This document shows, one piece after another, positions 16,633 to 26,720 of a stretch of DNA of 64,000 bases (positions are counted from its first letter, which is position 1; each line of letters opens with the position of its first letter). Location: NCBI GenBank assembly GCA_040752835.1, contig JBFMGG010000006.1, positions 62,001 to 126,000 of the forward strand, in the 5' to 3' direction. The position numbers were made by a program, and so were the translations under genes. The DNA comes from Campylobacterota bacterium. GTDB lineage: Bacteria > Campylobacterota > Campylobacteria > Campylobacterales > Sulfurimonadaceae. The notes beneath the pieces are model-generated. The model was not told the DNA's origin. It saw only the letters and a list, made by a program, of their open reading frames with translations, and made no database searches.

Positions 16633-17853
16633 TCATTCAAACCGCGTTACTTCGCCGCGGCAGAGCGCCGCCACCACTTTTCCCCGAAGCATTTCGTTTT
16701 TGTAGAGACTGTGATGGTGCGATACGGAGGTTGTCCCTTCGGGATCGAACACGATCACGTCCCCTTTTGCGCCGAGCGCGATTTCACCGCTTTCGATCCC
16801 GATATGGCTCCCCGGAACGCGCGACGCGACTTCGGCGAAGCGGGATACGGAGATCGTACCCGGTCGAATCAGGTAGGTATAGCACAGCGGAAGGTACTCT
16901 TCGATCGCAGTCGTACCGAACTGCGCGTCGTAAAACGTAATGTCTTTGTGAACGTCCGAATTAGGCTGGTGAAGGGCGCTGAGCGAAGCGATCGCGCCGT
17001 TTCGGAGCGCTTCGAGCAGCGCGAGGCGTTTGGCCTCGTTCACCAGCGGCGGATTGATTTTGGCGTCGGTATCAAATCCCAGGCACGCCGAATCGTTTTT
17101 CAGCAGGTGGTGCAGCGAGACCTCGCACGATACGTCGACCCCCTCTGAACGGGCGTTGGAAACCATTTCCACCGTTCGGGGCTCCGTGACGCTTTTGAAG
17201 ACGATCCGTATGCCGAAATGGCGGGCGATCTCGATCATCGAGGCGACGTGTACCACTTCCGAAAGGGGGGAAATTCCCGGAAGTCCGAGCTGCGAAGCGA
17301 TTTCGCCGTCGCTCATGACGCCGCTCTCGTGCAGACTTTTATCGGTCGCTTTGTAAAACAGCGTCCTGTCCGCCATTTTCAGATACTGGGCGATACGGCT
17401 GATGCGGTTGTAATCGTCGATCGTATCGGTATGAACGGCGACCGAACCTTTTTTGAGCATGATCGCGATATTGCTGAGGCTCCCCTCTTCGTTCAGGGCA
17501 CTGAGGGTTGATTCGATGGTCGCACCGTGTGCGAGATGGCGGTGCTGCTGTACGAACTCGAGGGTGATTTCGTCATCGATGCGCGGCGTGCAATCGCTGG
17601 CCAGTACCGCCGTCGTAACGCCGCCGCGAAGTGCGCGGCGGGAGAGTTTTTCGAGGTTGGTCCGGTTGAGCTGCGCGTCTTTTAACCGAACGTCGGTATC
17701 GACCAGTCCGGGGAACAGATAACACCCCTTTGCGTCAATCGTTTCGTCTCCGTGCAAATCGTCGCCGATTTCGGTGACGATCCCCTCTTCGATCCGGACA
17801 TCCTTTCTCCGTTCCCCGTGAATATCGCAAATAACCGCACCCGAAATGATCAT
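16633..17853 (-). CDS. Dihydroorotase homologue lacking the HxH metal motif
   Basis: 406 residues, an amidohydrolase-family composite domain followed by a TIM barrel. The metal-binding DxHxH signature that should follow the first strand (normally LVDMHVHLRD-like) reads LVDTDVRLKD, so both histidines are gone. Other family features remain (GGVTT, SCEVSLHHLL, NPPLV, GAIASLSALHQPN). This matches inactive dihydroorotase-like proteins, such as Pseudomonas PyrC', which serve as structural partners of aspartate transcarbamoylase. No pyrB gene is seen in the window. A role in pyrimidine synthesis as a non-catalytic subunit is inference. Confidence 0.8.
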   Translation of the reverse strand: MIISGAVICDIHGERRKDVRIEEGIVTEIGDDLHGDETIDAKGCYLFPGLVDTDVRLKDAQLNRTNLEKLSRRALRGGVTTAVLASDCTPRIDDEITLEFVQQHRHLAHGATIESTLSALNEEGSLSNIAIMLKKGSVAVHTDTIDDYNRISRIAQYLKMADRTLFYKATDKSLHESGVMSDGEIASQLGLPGISPLSEVVHVASMIEIARHFGIRIVFKSVTEPRTVEMVSNARSEGVDVSCEVSLHHLLKNDSACLGFDTDAKINPPLVNEAKRLALLEALRNGAIASLSALHQPNSDVHKDITFYDAQFGTTAIEEYLPLCYTYLIRPGTISVSRFAEVASRVPGSHIGIESGEIALGAKGDVIVFDPEGTTSVSHHHSLYKNEMLRGKVVAALCRGEVTRFE

Positions 17854-17917
17854 AGTTGCTCCCGTTCGCTATAATTACGTTATTGTAGACTATGAATGGT
17901 TAAAGGCACCTCTAAAA

Positions 17918-18274
17918 ATGGCGAAAATGTTGTTATTTTTGTTTCCGATGATCCTTTTCGCGGCCGGAGATCTCTACACGCAGGGGAAAAAACTCTATTT
18001 TTCCAAAGGGTGCAACGGCTGCCACGGCATTTCGGCCGCCGGCTCCGCCCAGTACCCCGCGCTGGCGTATCGGCGCAAAGCATTTCTGGCACACAAACTC
18101 AAAGAGTACCGCGCCAAAAAAGGTTCCACCCAGCTTTCCCAGATGATGATCCCTTTTGCCATGGGGCTCAGCGACCGCGAAATCGACGCGCTCACCACCT
18201 TTTTGGGCGAATACCGCGAGGGGAAAAGCACCTATACGCCCGATATGAGCAACCGGGGAGACGGAGGATCATGA
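17918..18274 (+). CDS. Small periplasmic cytochrome c
   Basis: 118 residues from the ATG at 17918; a longer reading from 17846 would add 24 non-conserved residues before the signal peptide MAKMLLFLFPMILFAAG and overlaps the divergent gene. One class I haem motif, GCNGCHG, is near the N-terminus of the mature protein and a methionine-containing stretch (SQMMIPFAMGLSDREIDALTTFL) supplies the distal Met ligand. It fits small cytochrome c553-type electron carriers. Its stop overlaps the lpxB start (ATGA), so translation is coupled to an unrelated pathway gene. Confidence 0.85.
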   Translation: MAKMLLFLFPMILFAAGDLYTQGKKLYFSKGCNGCHGISAAGSAQYPALAYRRKAFLAHKLKEYRAKKGSTQLSQMMIPFAMGLSDREIDALTTFLGEYREGKSTYTPDMSNRGDGGS

Positions 18275-19317
18275 AGCTACTCGTCAGCGCCCTGGAGCAT
18301 TCCGCAAACGTCCATTTACGCTATCTAGTCCGGGAATTGGGCGAGGAGGTCGAATTGTGCGGCATTTTCGACTCGTCGCTGGGAGAGAGTATCGTCGATC
18401 TGCGTTCGACCTCCGTCATGGGGTTCGTTGACGCGCTCAAAAAACTCCCGTTTTTCTTCCGCCTCAAAGACCGGATGCTCGAACTCGCCGCGACGGCCGA
18501 CAAAGTGCTGCTGATCGATTCCTCAGGATTCAATCTTCCGCTGGCCAAAGCAATCCGGAAACGGTATCCCGAAAAAGAGATCGTCTATTACATCCTCCCC
18601 CAGGCATGGGCATGGAAGAAAAAACGGATCCCGGTACTGGAGCGAACCATCACCCGGCTTTGTTCCATCCTCCCCTTCGAGCCCTCGTATTATTCGAAGG
18701 AGGCCCCGATCGAATACGTCGGACATCCGCTGCTCGACGAGATCTCCCTGCGCAAGCCGGACCTCACCCACAGCGGCAAAATCACGTTCATGCCCGGCAG
18801 CCGCCCCGGAGAGATCAAACGGCTCATGCCGGTTTTCCGGGAGCTTCGGCCGATGCTCGAATGCACCGCGCAGCTCGTCATCCCTCCCCACTTTACCGCC
18901 GGGCAGGTAGAAGAACTTTACGGCGACATCGCCGGATTCGAAGTGGTCCATGACGCCCACCGAAGCCTCGTCGAATCCGATTTCGCTTTTATCTGCAGCG
19001 GTACCGCAACCCTTGAAGCCGCACTGATCGGTACGCCGTTTGTCCTGGTCTACATCGCCAAAGCGCTCGACTACGCGATTGCCAGACGGCTCGTGAAACT
19101 CGATTACGTCGGGCTTGGGAATATCCTTTTTTCCCATGCTTTCGGCCGCCCGCTGCATCTTGAACTACTGCAAAACGAAGTGTATGCCCAAAACCTGTAT
19201 AATGCCTACCGTCAAACGGATACGGCCGCTTTTTTCAGCGATGCCGAACGCCTGCGGGGGCTTCTGGGACACGGAAGCGCCAAACGCGTCAGCGAAATTA
19301 TCAAGGATTCGAAATGA
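18271..19317 (+). CDS. lpxB: Lipid-A-disaccharide synthase
   Basis: 348 residues from the ATG at 18271, which overlaps the stop of the cytochrome gene. Family segments are visible: an SALEHSANVHLRYLVREL start, LLIDSSGFNLPLAKAIRK, YYILPQAWAWKKKR, YVGHPLLDE, MPGSRPGEIKRLMPVF and CSGTATLEAALIGTPFVLVY. It joins UDP-diacylglucosamine to lipid X in lipid A synthesis at the inner membrane. Somewhat shorter than the E. coli enzyme (382), as usual in Campylobacterota. Confidence 0.92.
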   Translation: MKLLVSALEHSANVHLRYLVRELGEEVELCGIFDSSLGESIVDLRSTSVMGFVDALKKLPFFFRLKDRMLELAATADKVLLIDSSGFNLPLAKAIRKRYPEKEIVYYILPQAWAWKKKRIPVLERTITRLCSILPFEPSYYSKEAPIEYVGHPLLDEISLRKPDLTHSGKITFMPGSRPGEIKRLMPVFRELRPMLECTAQLVIPPHFTAGQVEELYGDIAGFEVVHDAHRSLVESDFAFICSGTATLEAALIGTPFVLVYIAKALDYAIARRLVKLDYVGLGNILFSHAFGRPLHLELLQNEVYAQNLYNAYRQTDTAAFFSDAERLRGLLGHGSAKRVSEIIKDSK

Positions 19318-19844
19318 TTAGACTCTTTTCATGGATGAAAACATCCCTCAAACGCTTCAAAGACGAAAAAATCGTCCCTTACATGTTTACGCTCAGCGAC
19401 GATCCGATGCTGTTTCGGGATATGCTCAACACGAACAAAATGTACCAGGACGGACTGAAGCTCGAAGGAAAAATCCCCGGATTCCGTCTGAGCATCGGAC
19501 GAAGCTACGTCGTCTTTATCGCGCTCTGGCACCTGATTCTCTTTCCCGCGTCGGCGATCTTTCATTCGGTACTGGCCAAAATCGACTGTCATCTCCTGAT
19601 CCTGATGGCGGTACTGTTTACGGGGATGTTTTTCGCGACGTACGCGATGTTCAAAGAGTACATGATCGACACGGTCGCGCTGCGGATTATCAAAAAAGCG
19701 TGGGAGAACCATTTTCCCCATTTCGACTACGCTCTTCACGCCAAAGAGGTGGCGAAAATCTATTCCGAAGCACTCGACAAAGAGATACCGCACAAAAACC
19801 TGCAGCTCTACATTCTCGACCGGCTCGTCGAGGGAAAACGGTAA
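19314..19844 (+). CDS. Hypothetical inner membrane protein
   Basis: 176 residues. Two hydrophobic segments (about residues 63-85 and 93-112) are flanked by a basic N-terminal part and a charged C-terminal helix ending VEGKR. No known family is recognised. The start overlaps the lpxB stop (ATGA), so it is translationally coupled with lpxB and the upstream cytochrome, which may point to an envelope role. Confidence 0.7.
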   Translation: MIRLFSWMKTSLKRFKDEKIVPYMFTLSDDPMLFRDMLNTNKMYQDGLKLEGKIPGFRLSIGRSYVVFIALWHLILFPASAIFHSVLAKIDCHLLILMAVLFTGMFFATYAMFKEYMIDTVALRIIKKAWENHFPHFDYALHAKEVAKIYSEALDKEIPHKNLQLYILDRLVEGKR

Positions 19845-19847
19845 AAA

Positions 19848-20231
19848 TTATTTTTTATACTTGTTCAAAATCCCCATAAACGTGGGGATATTCGCGGCAC
19901 CGTCGTGGCGTCCGATTTTTTTGCCCGAGGCGTTCAGAAAATGGAACGTCGGCGTACCGATGTACGAAAGCCCTTCGGGGACGAAGTCTTTGTGAATGTC
20001 GATGTGGACGGGGACATAATATTTATGCACCTCCGCGCTGATCGCCTTCTCTTCGAATACCACGTCGTTCATGTATTCACACGCGGGGCACTCTTCGCGC
20101 GAGAGCATCACCATCACGTTCTTCTTCTCTTTTTTCGCCTGAGAAAGCGCCGCGTCGTACGACGAAGCCCATTTGAGTTCGGCAAACGCGCACGAGGCAA
20201 CGAGGGACAAAGCGAGTACGATTTTTTTCAT
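19848..20231 (-). CDS. Periplasmic thioredoxin-fold protein
   Basis: 127 residues. A signal peptide (MKKIVLALSLVASCAFA) is followed by a thioredoxin fold of the Thioredoxin_7/DUF255-like type: KKNVMVMLSREECPACEYMND contains the CPAC redox motif and YIGTPTFHFLNASGKKIGR contains the cis-proline loop. Its start codon overlaps the last base of dsbD, so the two are co-expressed. It probably receives electrons from DsbD to reduce periplasmic disulfides, for example on apocytochromes (inference). Confidence 0.82.
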   Translation of the reverse strand: MKKIVLALSLVASCAFAELKWASSYDAALSQAKKEKKNVMVMLSREECPACEYMNDVVFEEKAISAEVHKYYVPVHIDIHKDFVPEGLSYIGTPTFHFLNASGKKIGRHDGAANIPTFMGILNKYKK

Positions 20232-22036
20232 CAGAGTTTCCCTAAATGATCTAAAAATTCTCCGGGTTCTTTAAACCCGACAATATCGGCACTTTTCATC
20301 CGCGTGCCGTTCTCGTCGAAAAACAAAATGGCCGGAGGTCCGAAAATGCCGTATTTGGCGCTGATCGCTTTGGCCGCATCGTCGTTGGAAGTGAGATCGA
20401 CTTTGACGAGAACGAATCGGTCCATCGCGGTTTTGACCCCTTCGTCGCTGAACGTTTTTTCTTCCAGCTCCTTGCATGCGGTACACCAGTCGGCATAGAA
20501 ATCGACCAGAACCCGCTTCCCTTTGTTTTCGGCGAGGATCGCTTCGAGTTCCTCGATGGAGGTGATCTTTTCAAACGTTTTATGCTGTGCGGCTTCGACG
20601 TTCACCGTCCCTTTTGCGGGGAGGAACGGATCGAGGGGATGGAGCGGGTCTTTGGCCCCGCTCATGCCTCCGAGCAACAGCGACATCCCGTAAAGGAACA
20701 AGATGATCCCGAGCGCTTTTTTGTTCGCACGGTGGCAGCGGATGCAGCGTCCCCGGATCGGTTCGAGGGCCCCGATATTGACCGCTACGAACACCGCGAG
20801 GGCTCCCCAGAGCATCATCGAAATGTTTTCATCGAGAATCCGGCTGATCATCCAGATCGATACCCCGATGAGCATGACGCCGAAAATCGATTTGACGGTA
20901 TCCATCCACGGTCCGGGTTTGGGCATGAATTTGCCCGCGCTGGTCCCTACCGCAATCAGCGGAATCCCCATCCCGATGCTCAGCGCGAACAATGCGACGC
21001 CTCCGAGCAGCGCATCCCCGGTCTGACCGATGTAGATCAGTGCTCCGGCAAGCGGTGCCGCGACGCAGGGGCCGACGATCAGGGCGGAGAGGAATCCCAT
21101 CACGGCAACGCCGAGAATACCGCTGCGGCGACCACTGATCTGGGTGATGCGCGACTGGATCGCGTTGGGGATCTGGAGTTCGAAGAGATCGAACATCGAC
21201 ATTGCCAGAATGACGAAAATCAGCGCGAAAAGGGTGATGATCCACGGCGTCTGGAAGGCGGCCTGAAGATTGGCGCCGAACAACCCCGCGAGCACGCCGG
21301 CGATCGTGTAGGCGACCGCCATCGCCAACACGTAGACGACCGAAAGCCAAAACGCCCGTTTGGTCCCGAGCCCTTCGCCCTGGGCGACGATGACCGAGGA
21401 GATGATGGGGACCATCGGAAAGACGCACGGCGTCAGGGCGAGCAAAAGGCCGAATCCGAAAAAGCTCAGGAGGATAAACCAAAGGCTACCCCCCTCGATC
21501 ACCTGTGCGATCCGATCGGTTTCGGATTTTTCTTCGACGGCGGGCTTGGGCGCCGGGGCCAGATCGATCTCGCCGGAAGTGACCGCAGGGGCTTTGAGGA
21601 TCGACGAGCCGTCTGCGGGAAGAAGCTTGGTAGCATCAACTTTGACGTTAAGGACGACCTCTTGGGGTTCGTAACACAGCCCTGCGGCCGAACATCCCTG
21701 ATAGGATAGTTTGACTTTGAATTCTTTTTCCCCTTCAACCTCGCCGCTGCGGGCCAAAGCGATCCGGATCGCGGGAGAGTTTTCGAACACTTGCTCCCCT
21801 TCATGATCGACCGGATCGGCCATGGTGACGGCTTTGAAACCGATACCGTCTTTGGGATCAGCATCTTCGACCTTCACTTTGTCGGCGTACAGATAAATCT
21901 GGTCGCCAAGCTCGATCTCGATTGCCGCCGTCTGATCGTCGGCCATCGAAATTTTGGGTTTAAATGCCTCTTCGGGCTGTAAGAACCCTACCCCGTACAG
22001 GGCGAAAGGAAGAAGGAACAACCATAGGAAACGCAT
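20231..22036 (-). CDS. dsbD: Thiol:disulfide interchange protein DsbD
   Basis: 601 residues with the three DsbD modules. The signal peptide and periplasmic alpha domain (residues 1-165) carry CSAAGLCYEP. The membrane domain (about 185-430) has eight segments and the redox cysteines in LALTPCVFPMVPII and LIVGPCVAAPLAG. The C-terminal thioredoxin domain has the WCTACKELEEKTF motif. It transfers reducing equivalents from cytoplasmic thioredoxin to the periplasm, needed for cytochrome c maturation. The abundance of haem proteins nearby gives it an obvious use. First gene of a two-gene operon with the thioredoxin-fold gene. Confidence 0.93.
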   Translation of the reverse strand: MRFLWLFLLPFALYGVGFLQPEEAFKPKISMADDQTAAIEIELGDQIYLYADKVKVEDADPKDGIGFKAVTMADPVDHEGEQVFENSPAIRIALARSGEVEGEKEFKVKLSYQGCSAAGLCYEPQEVVLNVKVDATKLLPADGSSILKAPAVTSGEIDLAPAPKPAVEEKSETDRIAQVIEGGSLWFILLSFFGFGLLLALTPCVFPMVPIISSVIVAQGEGLGTKRAFWLSVVYVLAMAVAYTIAGVLAGLFGANLQAAFQTPWIITLFALIFVILAMSMFDLFELQIPNAIQSRITQISGRRSGILGVAVMGFLSALIVGPCVAAPLAGALIYIGQTGDALLGGVALFALSIGMGIPLIAVGTSAGKFMPKPGPWMDTVKSIFGVMLIGVSIWMISRILDENISMMLWGALAVFVAVNIGALEPIRGRCIRCHRANKKALGIILFLYGMSLLLGGMSGAKDPLHPLDPFLPAKGTVNVEAAQHKTFEKITSIEELEAILAENKGKRVLVDFYADWCTACKELEEKTFSDEGVKTAMDRFVLVKVDLTSNDDAAKAISAKYGIFGPPAILFFDENGTRMKSADIVGFKEPGEFLDHLGKL

Positions 22037-22178
22037 AGCAAAACCTTATTCTGAATATCTTGCAAATTGTACCGCATAAAGCTGTAGCAAAGCCTTTTGA
22101 GCAACATTGTTAATATTTTTCAGCTTTCTCATAGCATCGGGTGTTACACTAGCGCAACTTTATCACCGGGAAACGAAC

Positions 22179-24095
22179 ATGTCCAACCGCCTGGCCCACG
22201 AAGACTCCCCATATCTGCAGCAACACAAAGACAACCCGTTCGACTGGTATCCGTGGTGCGACGAAGCGTTTGAACGCGCGCGAAGCGAAAACAGACCGAT
22301 CTTCATCAGTATCGGCTACAGCAGTTGCCACTGGTGCCACGTGATGGAGCGCGAAGTATTCGAAAACGACGCAATTGCCGAGTTCGTCAACCGCCATTTC
22401 ATCTGCATCAAGGTCGACCGGGAAGAGCGCCCCGACATCGACAAACACTATCAGGAACTGCACATGCTCCTCAACCGCCGGAGCGGCGGATGGCCCCTCT
22501 CGGTTTTCTGCACCCCCGGCAACAAGCCGTTCTACGCCGCAACCTATATCCCACCGTACAACCGGGACCGGATGATGGGATTTAGCGAACTCTCGGAAAT
22601 CATTGCGGCCAAAGTGGCCGAAAATGACGAAAAGCTGTTTGCAAACGCCGACGAAATCGCTTCGTTCCTCCGTCCGGACGATACGCCCCCTCAGGCCACC
22701 CCGCTCACCGAAAAAATCGCCCAACTCTACCTCAAACAGGCCCGCCACAATTTCGACGAGACCAACGGCGGGTTTTCGGCCGCTCCGAAATTCCCCCATG
22801 TTTCGACGCTGCGGACCCTGTTGCGGCTGGAGCGTCTCTATGGCGATCCGATACCGGGGGAGATGGTACGCCGCTCCCTGCATCAGATGGCGCTGGGAGG
22901 GATGTACGACCTCATCGACGGAGGATTCTGCCGCTACAGCACCGATGCGTCGTGGCTCGTTCCCCATTTTGAAAAAATGACCTACGACAACGCATTGCTG
23001 TGCGCCCTCTACGCCGAAGCTGCCGAGGTTTACGGCGAACCCCGTTTCATGGCCGTAGCCCGCGAAATCGCCGATTTCATGATGGCGTTCATGTCCGAAC
23101 AAGACCTTTTTTACAGCGCCAGCGATGCCGACAGCGACGGCGAAGAGGGAAAATACTTCGTTTACGCCTACGACGAAATCCTCGACGCGCTCCACGCGTG
23201 CGGCGTTGCCGATCCCGAACACGCGGCGCACCTTATCGGCCCCGGGCCCGAGGGAAATTTTGAAGGGCACTGCATCGTCCGTCTCGCCTCACCTGAGCGC
23301 CCCGAATGGTTCGACGCGGTGCGCGGGTACCTCGCTTCGTTGCGCAAAGGGCGGAACTATCCGTTTGTCGACCGCAAAGTGATCACCGCATGGAACGCGA
23401 TGATGATCCGCGCCCTTTTTGTCCTGGGGCGAACGGAAGAACGCTACCTCTCCCAAGCCAAACGGAGCCTTGAAAAACTCCTCGCCTCCATGGGCGAAGG
23501 GGATCTTTTCAAACACTCCGCACTCATCGGCAAAACCGCCAAAATCGACGGTTTTCTGGAAGACTACGCCTATCTTTGCGCCGCGTTGCTCGAAGGGTAC
23601 CGCACCACCTTGTACGAACCCTATCTCGTCGATGCCCAGCGTTACGCCAACAAAGCCCTCGAACTTTTTTACCGGGAAGGAAAATGGTATTTCAGCCGCG
23701 GGGCGTTCACGACCGAAGCCGAACTCGACGACGGCACCTACCCCGGTTCCATGGCGGTGATGGTCGAAGCGCTGATGGATCTGGGGACGCTGATCGATCC
23801 CAAATACCGCCGCTTCGCGTTCAAAAGCCTCGAATTCGCTTCGCTTAAACTGATGAAAACGCCGATCTATTTTCCGACGCTTACCCTTCAGGCCATACGA
23901 TGGCTTCATCCCGACCGCCTGGTCAAGGGCCCTGCTCACCGGCTCACCGCCTTGGAAAAAGCCCCGGTTTACCCCTTCGTACTGTACCGAAACGACGAAA
24001 CGCTTTCTGCGTACCTGGTGTGCGGGGAAAACGCGTGCTATGAGACGACCGCCGACGCCGCGTCCCTTGACGGGATCATCCGCTCGACGTTATAA
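22179..24095 (+). CDS. DUF255 thioredoxin-domain protein (YyaL/spermatogenesis-associated 20 family)
   Basis: 638 residues from the ATG at 22179; an upstream in-frame ATG would add a hydrophobic stretch not typical of the family. The N-terminus [24 protein letters not shown] and the [15 protein letters not shown] motif define DUF255. Beyond residue 190 is an alpha/alpha toroid of the glycosidase-like type ([48 protein letters not shown]). The family is widely conserved but its substrate is not established. Shorter than most members (about 670-700) by a trimmed C-terminus. Confidence 0.85.
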   Translation: MSNRLAHEDSPYLQQHKDNPFDWYPWCDEAFERARSENRPIFISIGYSSCHWCHVMEREVFENDAIAEFVNRHFICIKVDREERPDIDKHYQELHMLLNRRSGGWPLSVFCTPGNKPFYAATYIPPYNRDRMMGFSELSEIIAAKVAENDEKLFANADEIASFLRPDDTPPQATPLTEKIAQLYLKQARHNFDETNGGFSAAPKFPHVSTLRTLLRLERLYGDPIPGEMVRRSLHQMALGGMYDLIDGGFCRYSTDASWLVPHFEKMTYDNALLCALYAEAAEVYGEPRFMAVAREIADFMMAFMSEQDLFYSASDADSDGEEGKYFVYAYDEILDALHACGVADPEHAAHLIGPGPEGNFEGHCIVRLASPERPEWFDAVRGYLASLRKGRNYPFVDRKVITAWNAMMIRALFVLGRTEERYLSQAKRSLEKLLASMGEGDLFKHSALIGKTAKIDGFLEDYAYLCAALLEGYRTTLYEPYLVDAQRYANKALELFYREGKWYFSRGAFTTEAELDDGTYPGSMAVMVEALMDLGTLIDPKYRRFAFKSLEFASLKLMKTPIYFPTLTLQAIRWLHPDRLVKGPAHRLTALEKAPVYPFVLYRNDETLSAYLVCGENACYETTADAASLDGIIRSTL

Positions 24096-24117
24096 TAGCC
24101 AAAACACAGGAGCGAGG

Positions 24118-25047
24118 ATGGGAGCAAAACACTCGATGGCCACCGCGGAGATCGCCGCAGCCGATAAAATCGAGGACATCGTCCACGAAGACCGGCGCAA
24201 ATCACAAAACCCGAAGCCCGTCAAAGAAAAGCGGCACAAAGGGGACCAAGAGGAAAGACTTCCCGTCTGGGTCAAAAAATCGGTCCTCGAATACGAACAG
24301 GAACTCAAAAAACTCCAGATCGAGCTTCTCAAACTCCAAAACCATGTCAAAGAAAAAGGGCTGAAAATCCTCGTCATCTTCGAAGGGCGCGACGCGGCGG
24401 GAAAAGGGGGAACGATCAAACGGATCACCGAGCACCTCAATCCGCGCGGTGCACGGATCGTGGCGCTCGAAAAACCTTCCGACGTCGAAAAAACCCAATG
24501 GTATTTCCAGCGCTACGTCGCCCATCTGCCCAGCGCGGGGGAGATGGTGTTTTTCGACCGCAGCTGGTACAACCGCGCGGGGGTCGAACCGGTCATGGGA
24601 TTTTGTACCAAAGCCGAGCACAAAGAGTTTCTTGATCACGTCGCCGAATTCGAGCGGATGCTCGTCAACTCCGGGATCATCCTCTTTAAATTCTATTTCT
24701 CGGTTTCGAAAGAAGAACAGGCCCGCCGTTTCAAAGAACGCAAGACCGATCCGCTCAAGCAGTTCAAGCTTTCACCCGTCGATGCCGCTTCCCAGGAACT
24801 GTGGGACAAATACACCGAAGCCAAATACCAGATGCTCCGAGCCTCCCATACGGGAATCGCCCCCTGGGTCATCGTCCGTTCCGACAACAAGAAAAAGGCG
24901 CGGCTCAACTGCATCCGGCATATTCTTTCCAGCATCGAATATCCCAGCAAAAATCCGCCGGACCTGAGCGTATCCAAAAAAATCGTCGTGTGGGGGGCCG
25001 AAGAGATCAACCGGCTCGAAACCGCGCTCTCGAAAAAAGAGAAATAA
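24118..25047 (+). CDS. ppk2: Polyphosphate kinase 2
   Basis: 309 residues from the ATG at 24118 with AGGAGCGAGG upstream. The PPK2 core starts at about residue 80: LVIFEGRDAAGKGGTIKRITEHLNPRG carries the Walker A-like loop, FFDRSWYNRAGVEPVMGFC the Walker B and lid Arg region, and FKLSPVDAASQELWDKYTEAK the conserved lid. It transfers phosphate between polyphosphate and nucleoside diphosphates or monophosphates. A charged, low-complexity N-terminal extension of about 60 residues is typical of class I members. Starts 22 bases after the DUF255 gene. Confidence 0.92.
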   Translation: MGAKHSMATAEIAAADKIEDIVHEDRRKSQNPKPVKEKRHKGDQEERLPVWVKKSVLEYEQELKKLQIELLKLQNHVKEKGLKILVIFEGRDAAGKGGTIKRITEHLNPRGARIVALEKPSDVEKTQWYFQRYVAHLPSAGEMVFFDRSWYNRAGVEPVMGFCTKAEHKEFLDHVAEFERMLVNSGIILFKFYFSVSKEEQARRFKERKTDPLKQFKLSPVDAASQELWDKYTEAKYQMLRASHTGIAPWVIVRSDNKKKARLNCIRHILSSIEYPSKNPPDLSVSKKIVVWGAEEINRLETALSKKEK

Positions 25048-25068
25048 AAAAACTCCCGCCCGAGGCGG
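25044..25068 (-). terminator. Intrinsic terminator of thrC
   Basis: Stem CCGCC / GGCGG (25056-25060 with 25064-25068) followed on the minus strand by GAGTTTTTTTATTTC, 12 bases after the thrC stop. It may serve both convergent genes, but the T-run is on the thrC side. Confidence 0.75.
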
Positions 25069-25080
25069 AAGGGAAGCGGA

Positions 25081-26553
25081 TCAGTTCAAGAAGGAGAGGA
25101 TTTCGTTTTCGATGTTTTCTTTATCGATCACGGTCGCCTGGGTGATGGGTTTGGTGAAGAGCCCTTTGATCATCGCGGGGATCGGGGTGGAAGCGGTTTT
25201 GGAAATCGCTTCGAGGGCGTCGATATCACGTGCGCCCGTTTCTCCGGTGAGCGCATTGGCGATCGTCGGAGAAAACTTCGTCCACTCGGCGGTCGAATAG
25301 ACGATCGTTTTGATCGGTTTGGTCGCGCAGCAGTCATACGCTTTGAAACAGGTCGCCGTATGCGGATCCATCAGGTATCCGCCGTCAAACGCCTCCTTGA
25401 TGTACCCTTTGCCTTCGGCACCGTTGCAGTAATCCGCGGCGAACAGCGACTGAAGCTTCATCGTCTCGTCGTCGCTCAGGGCATAGAAACGTTCGCTCTC
25501 AAGCCCCTTCATCAACTCTTTGGTCCGATCGGCTCCGAAGAGATCGAACAAAATCCGCTCGACGTTGCTCGAAATGAGGATGTCCATCGCCGGAGAGGTG
25601 GTCGGTACGACCTTCTCGCCGCGCAGATCGTAACGTCCGGTGTTGATGAGGCGGGTCAACACGTTGTTTTCGTTCGAAGCGATGATGATTTTCTCGACCG
25701 GAAGTCCCATTTTGAACGCGTAGTATCCCCCCAGAGCATTCCCGAAATTTCCGCTCGGAACGTCGAGATAGACTTTTTCGCCCATGGCGATGACGTTCTG
25801 GCGCACCAGTTCGAGGTAACTGTGGATGTGGTAGATGATCTGGAAAATGATCCGCCCGAAGTTAACCGAATTGGCTGCAGAAAGGGAGATATGTTTCGTT
25901 TTGAGGGTCTCTTTGAACGTTTGTGAGCCCAACAGCCGTTTCAGCGCACTCTGGGCGTCGTCGAAATCCCCTTTAATCCCGATCACTTTGAGGTTGGGGG
26001 CATCCTCGGTCACCATCTGGAGCCGCTGTACGTCCGAGGTTCCGCCATCGGGGTAGAGGCAGGCGACGCGGACGTTGGGACGGTTTTTGAACGTCTCCAG
26101 CGCCGCAGGACCCGTATCGCCGCTTGTTGCCGCCAAAATCAGATACTCTTCGCCCCGTTTTTGCGCGATGGAGCTAAGCACTACGCCGAAGGGCTGAAGC
26201 GCCATATCCTTGAACGCACGGGTCGGACCGTGATAAAGTTCGCTCACAAAGAGGTCTTCGCGGACTTTGACCACCGGAACCGGATTGGCGGGGTCATCGA
26301 ATTTGTCGTACAGCGAAAGCGCTTCGTCGATCACCGAAGATTCGATGTCGATCGCCAAAGTGGCGAGCAAATCTTTGGCCAATTCTTTGTACGAGGAGTT
26401 CAGATGCTTGTTCAAAAAAGATTCCCCAAGATCGGGGAGCTCTTTGGGAACGTACAATCCGCCAAACGAAGCGATAGGGCTCAAAATCGCTTCGGAGAAG
26501 GTGATTTCCAGGGGGTGATTTCCGTCGTTTCCGCGTGTTTCAATAAATTTCAT
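25081..26553 (-). CDS. thrC: Threonine synthase
   Basis: 490 residues, the long bacterial/yeast form. The N-terminus MKFIETRGNDGNHPLEITFSEAI... fits the family, the PLP-binding lysine is in GPTRAFKDMALQPFG, and the phosphate-binding/PLP region includes AATSGDTGPAAL and DVPSGNFGNALGGYYAFKMG. It converts O-phosphohomoserine to threonine. Transcribed alone with its own terminator, upstream region about 165 bases before the next divergent gene. Confidence 0.95.
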   Translation of the reverse strand: MKFIETRGNDGNHPLEITFSEAILSPIASFGGLYVPKELPDLGESFLNKHLNSSYKELAKDLLATLAIDIESSVIDEALSLYDKFDDPANPVPVVKVREDLFVSELYHGPTRAFKDMALQPFGVVLSSIAQKRGEEYLILAATSGDTGPAALETFKNRPNVRVACLYPDGGTSDVQRLQMVTEDAPNLKVIGIKGDFDDAQSALKRLLGSQTFKETLKTKHISLSAANSVNFGRIIFQIIYHIHSYLELVRQNVIAMGEKVYLDVPSGNFGNALGGYYAFKMGLPVEKIIIASNENNVLTRLINTGRYDLRGEKVVPTTSPAMDILISSNVERILFDLFGADRTKELMKGLESERFYALSDDETMKLQSLFAADYCNGAEGKGYIKEAFDGGYLMDPHTATCFKAYDCCATKPIKTIVYSTAEWTKFSPTIANALTGETGARDIDALEAISKTASTPIPAMIKGLFTKPITQATVIDKENIENEILSFLN

Positions 26554-26720
26554 CGTGCCACTTTTAAAATTTTTGGGTGATTATAACAAAGAGGCTCTCA
26601 CGGATGGCTTAGGGCGCAGCGTAATCGGTTGATTCGTCGACTGGATCGCGAAATGCATCGCGACAAGGGTTAATACAGTGTCCGTCCGCTAAAATATCAA
26701 AAAAATATCAAAGGAGCACG

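Noticed and set aside
20582-21709. 375-codon frame antisense to dsbD
   Set aside because: Composition is Asp/Arg/Glu/His-rich without hydrophobic core; dsbD is clear on the minus strand.
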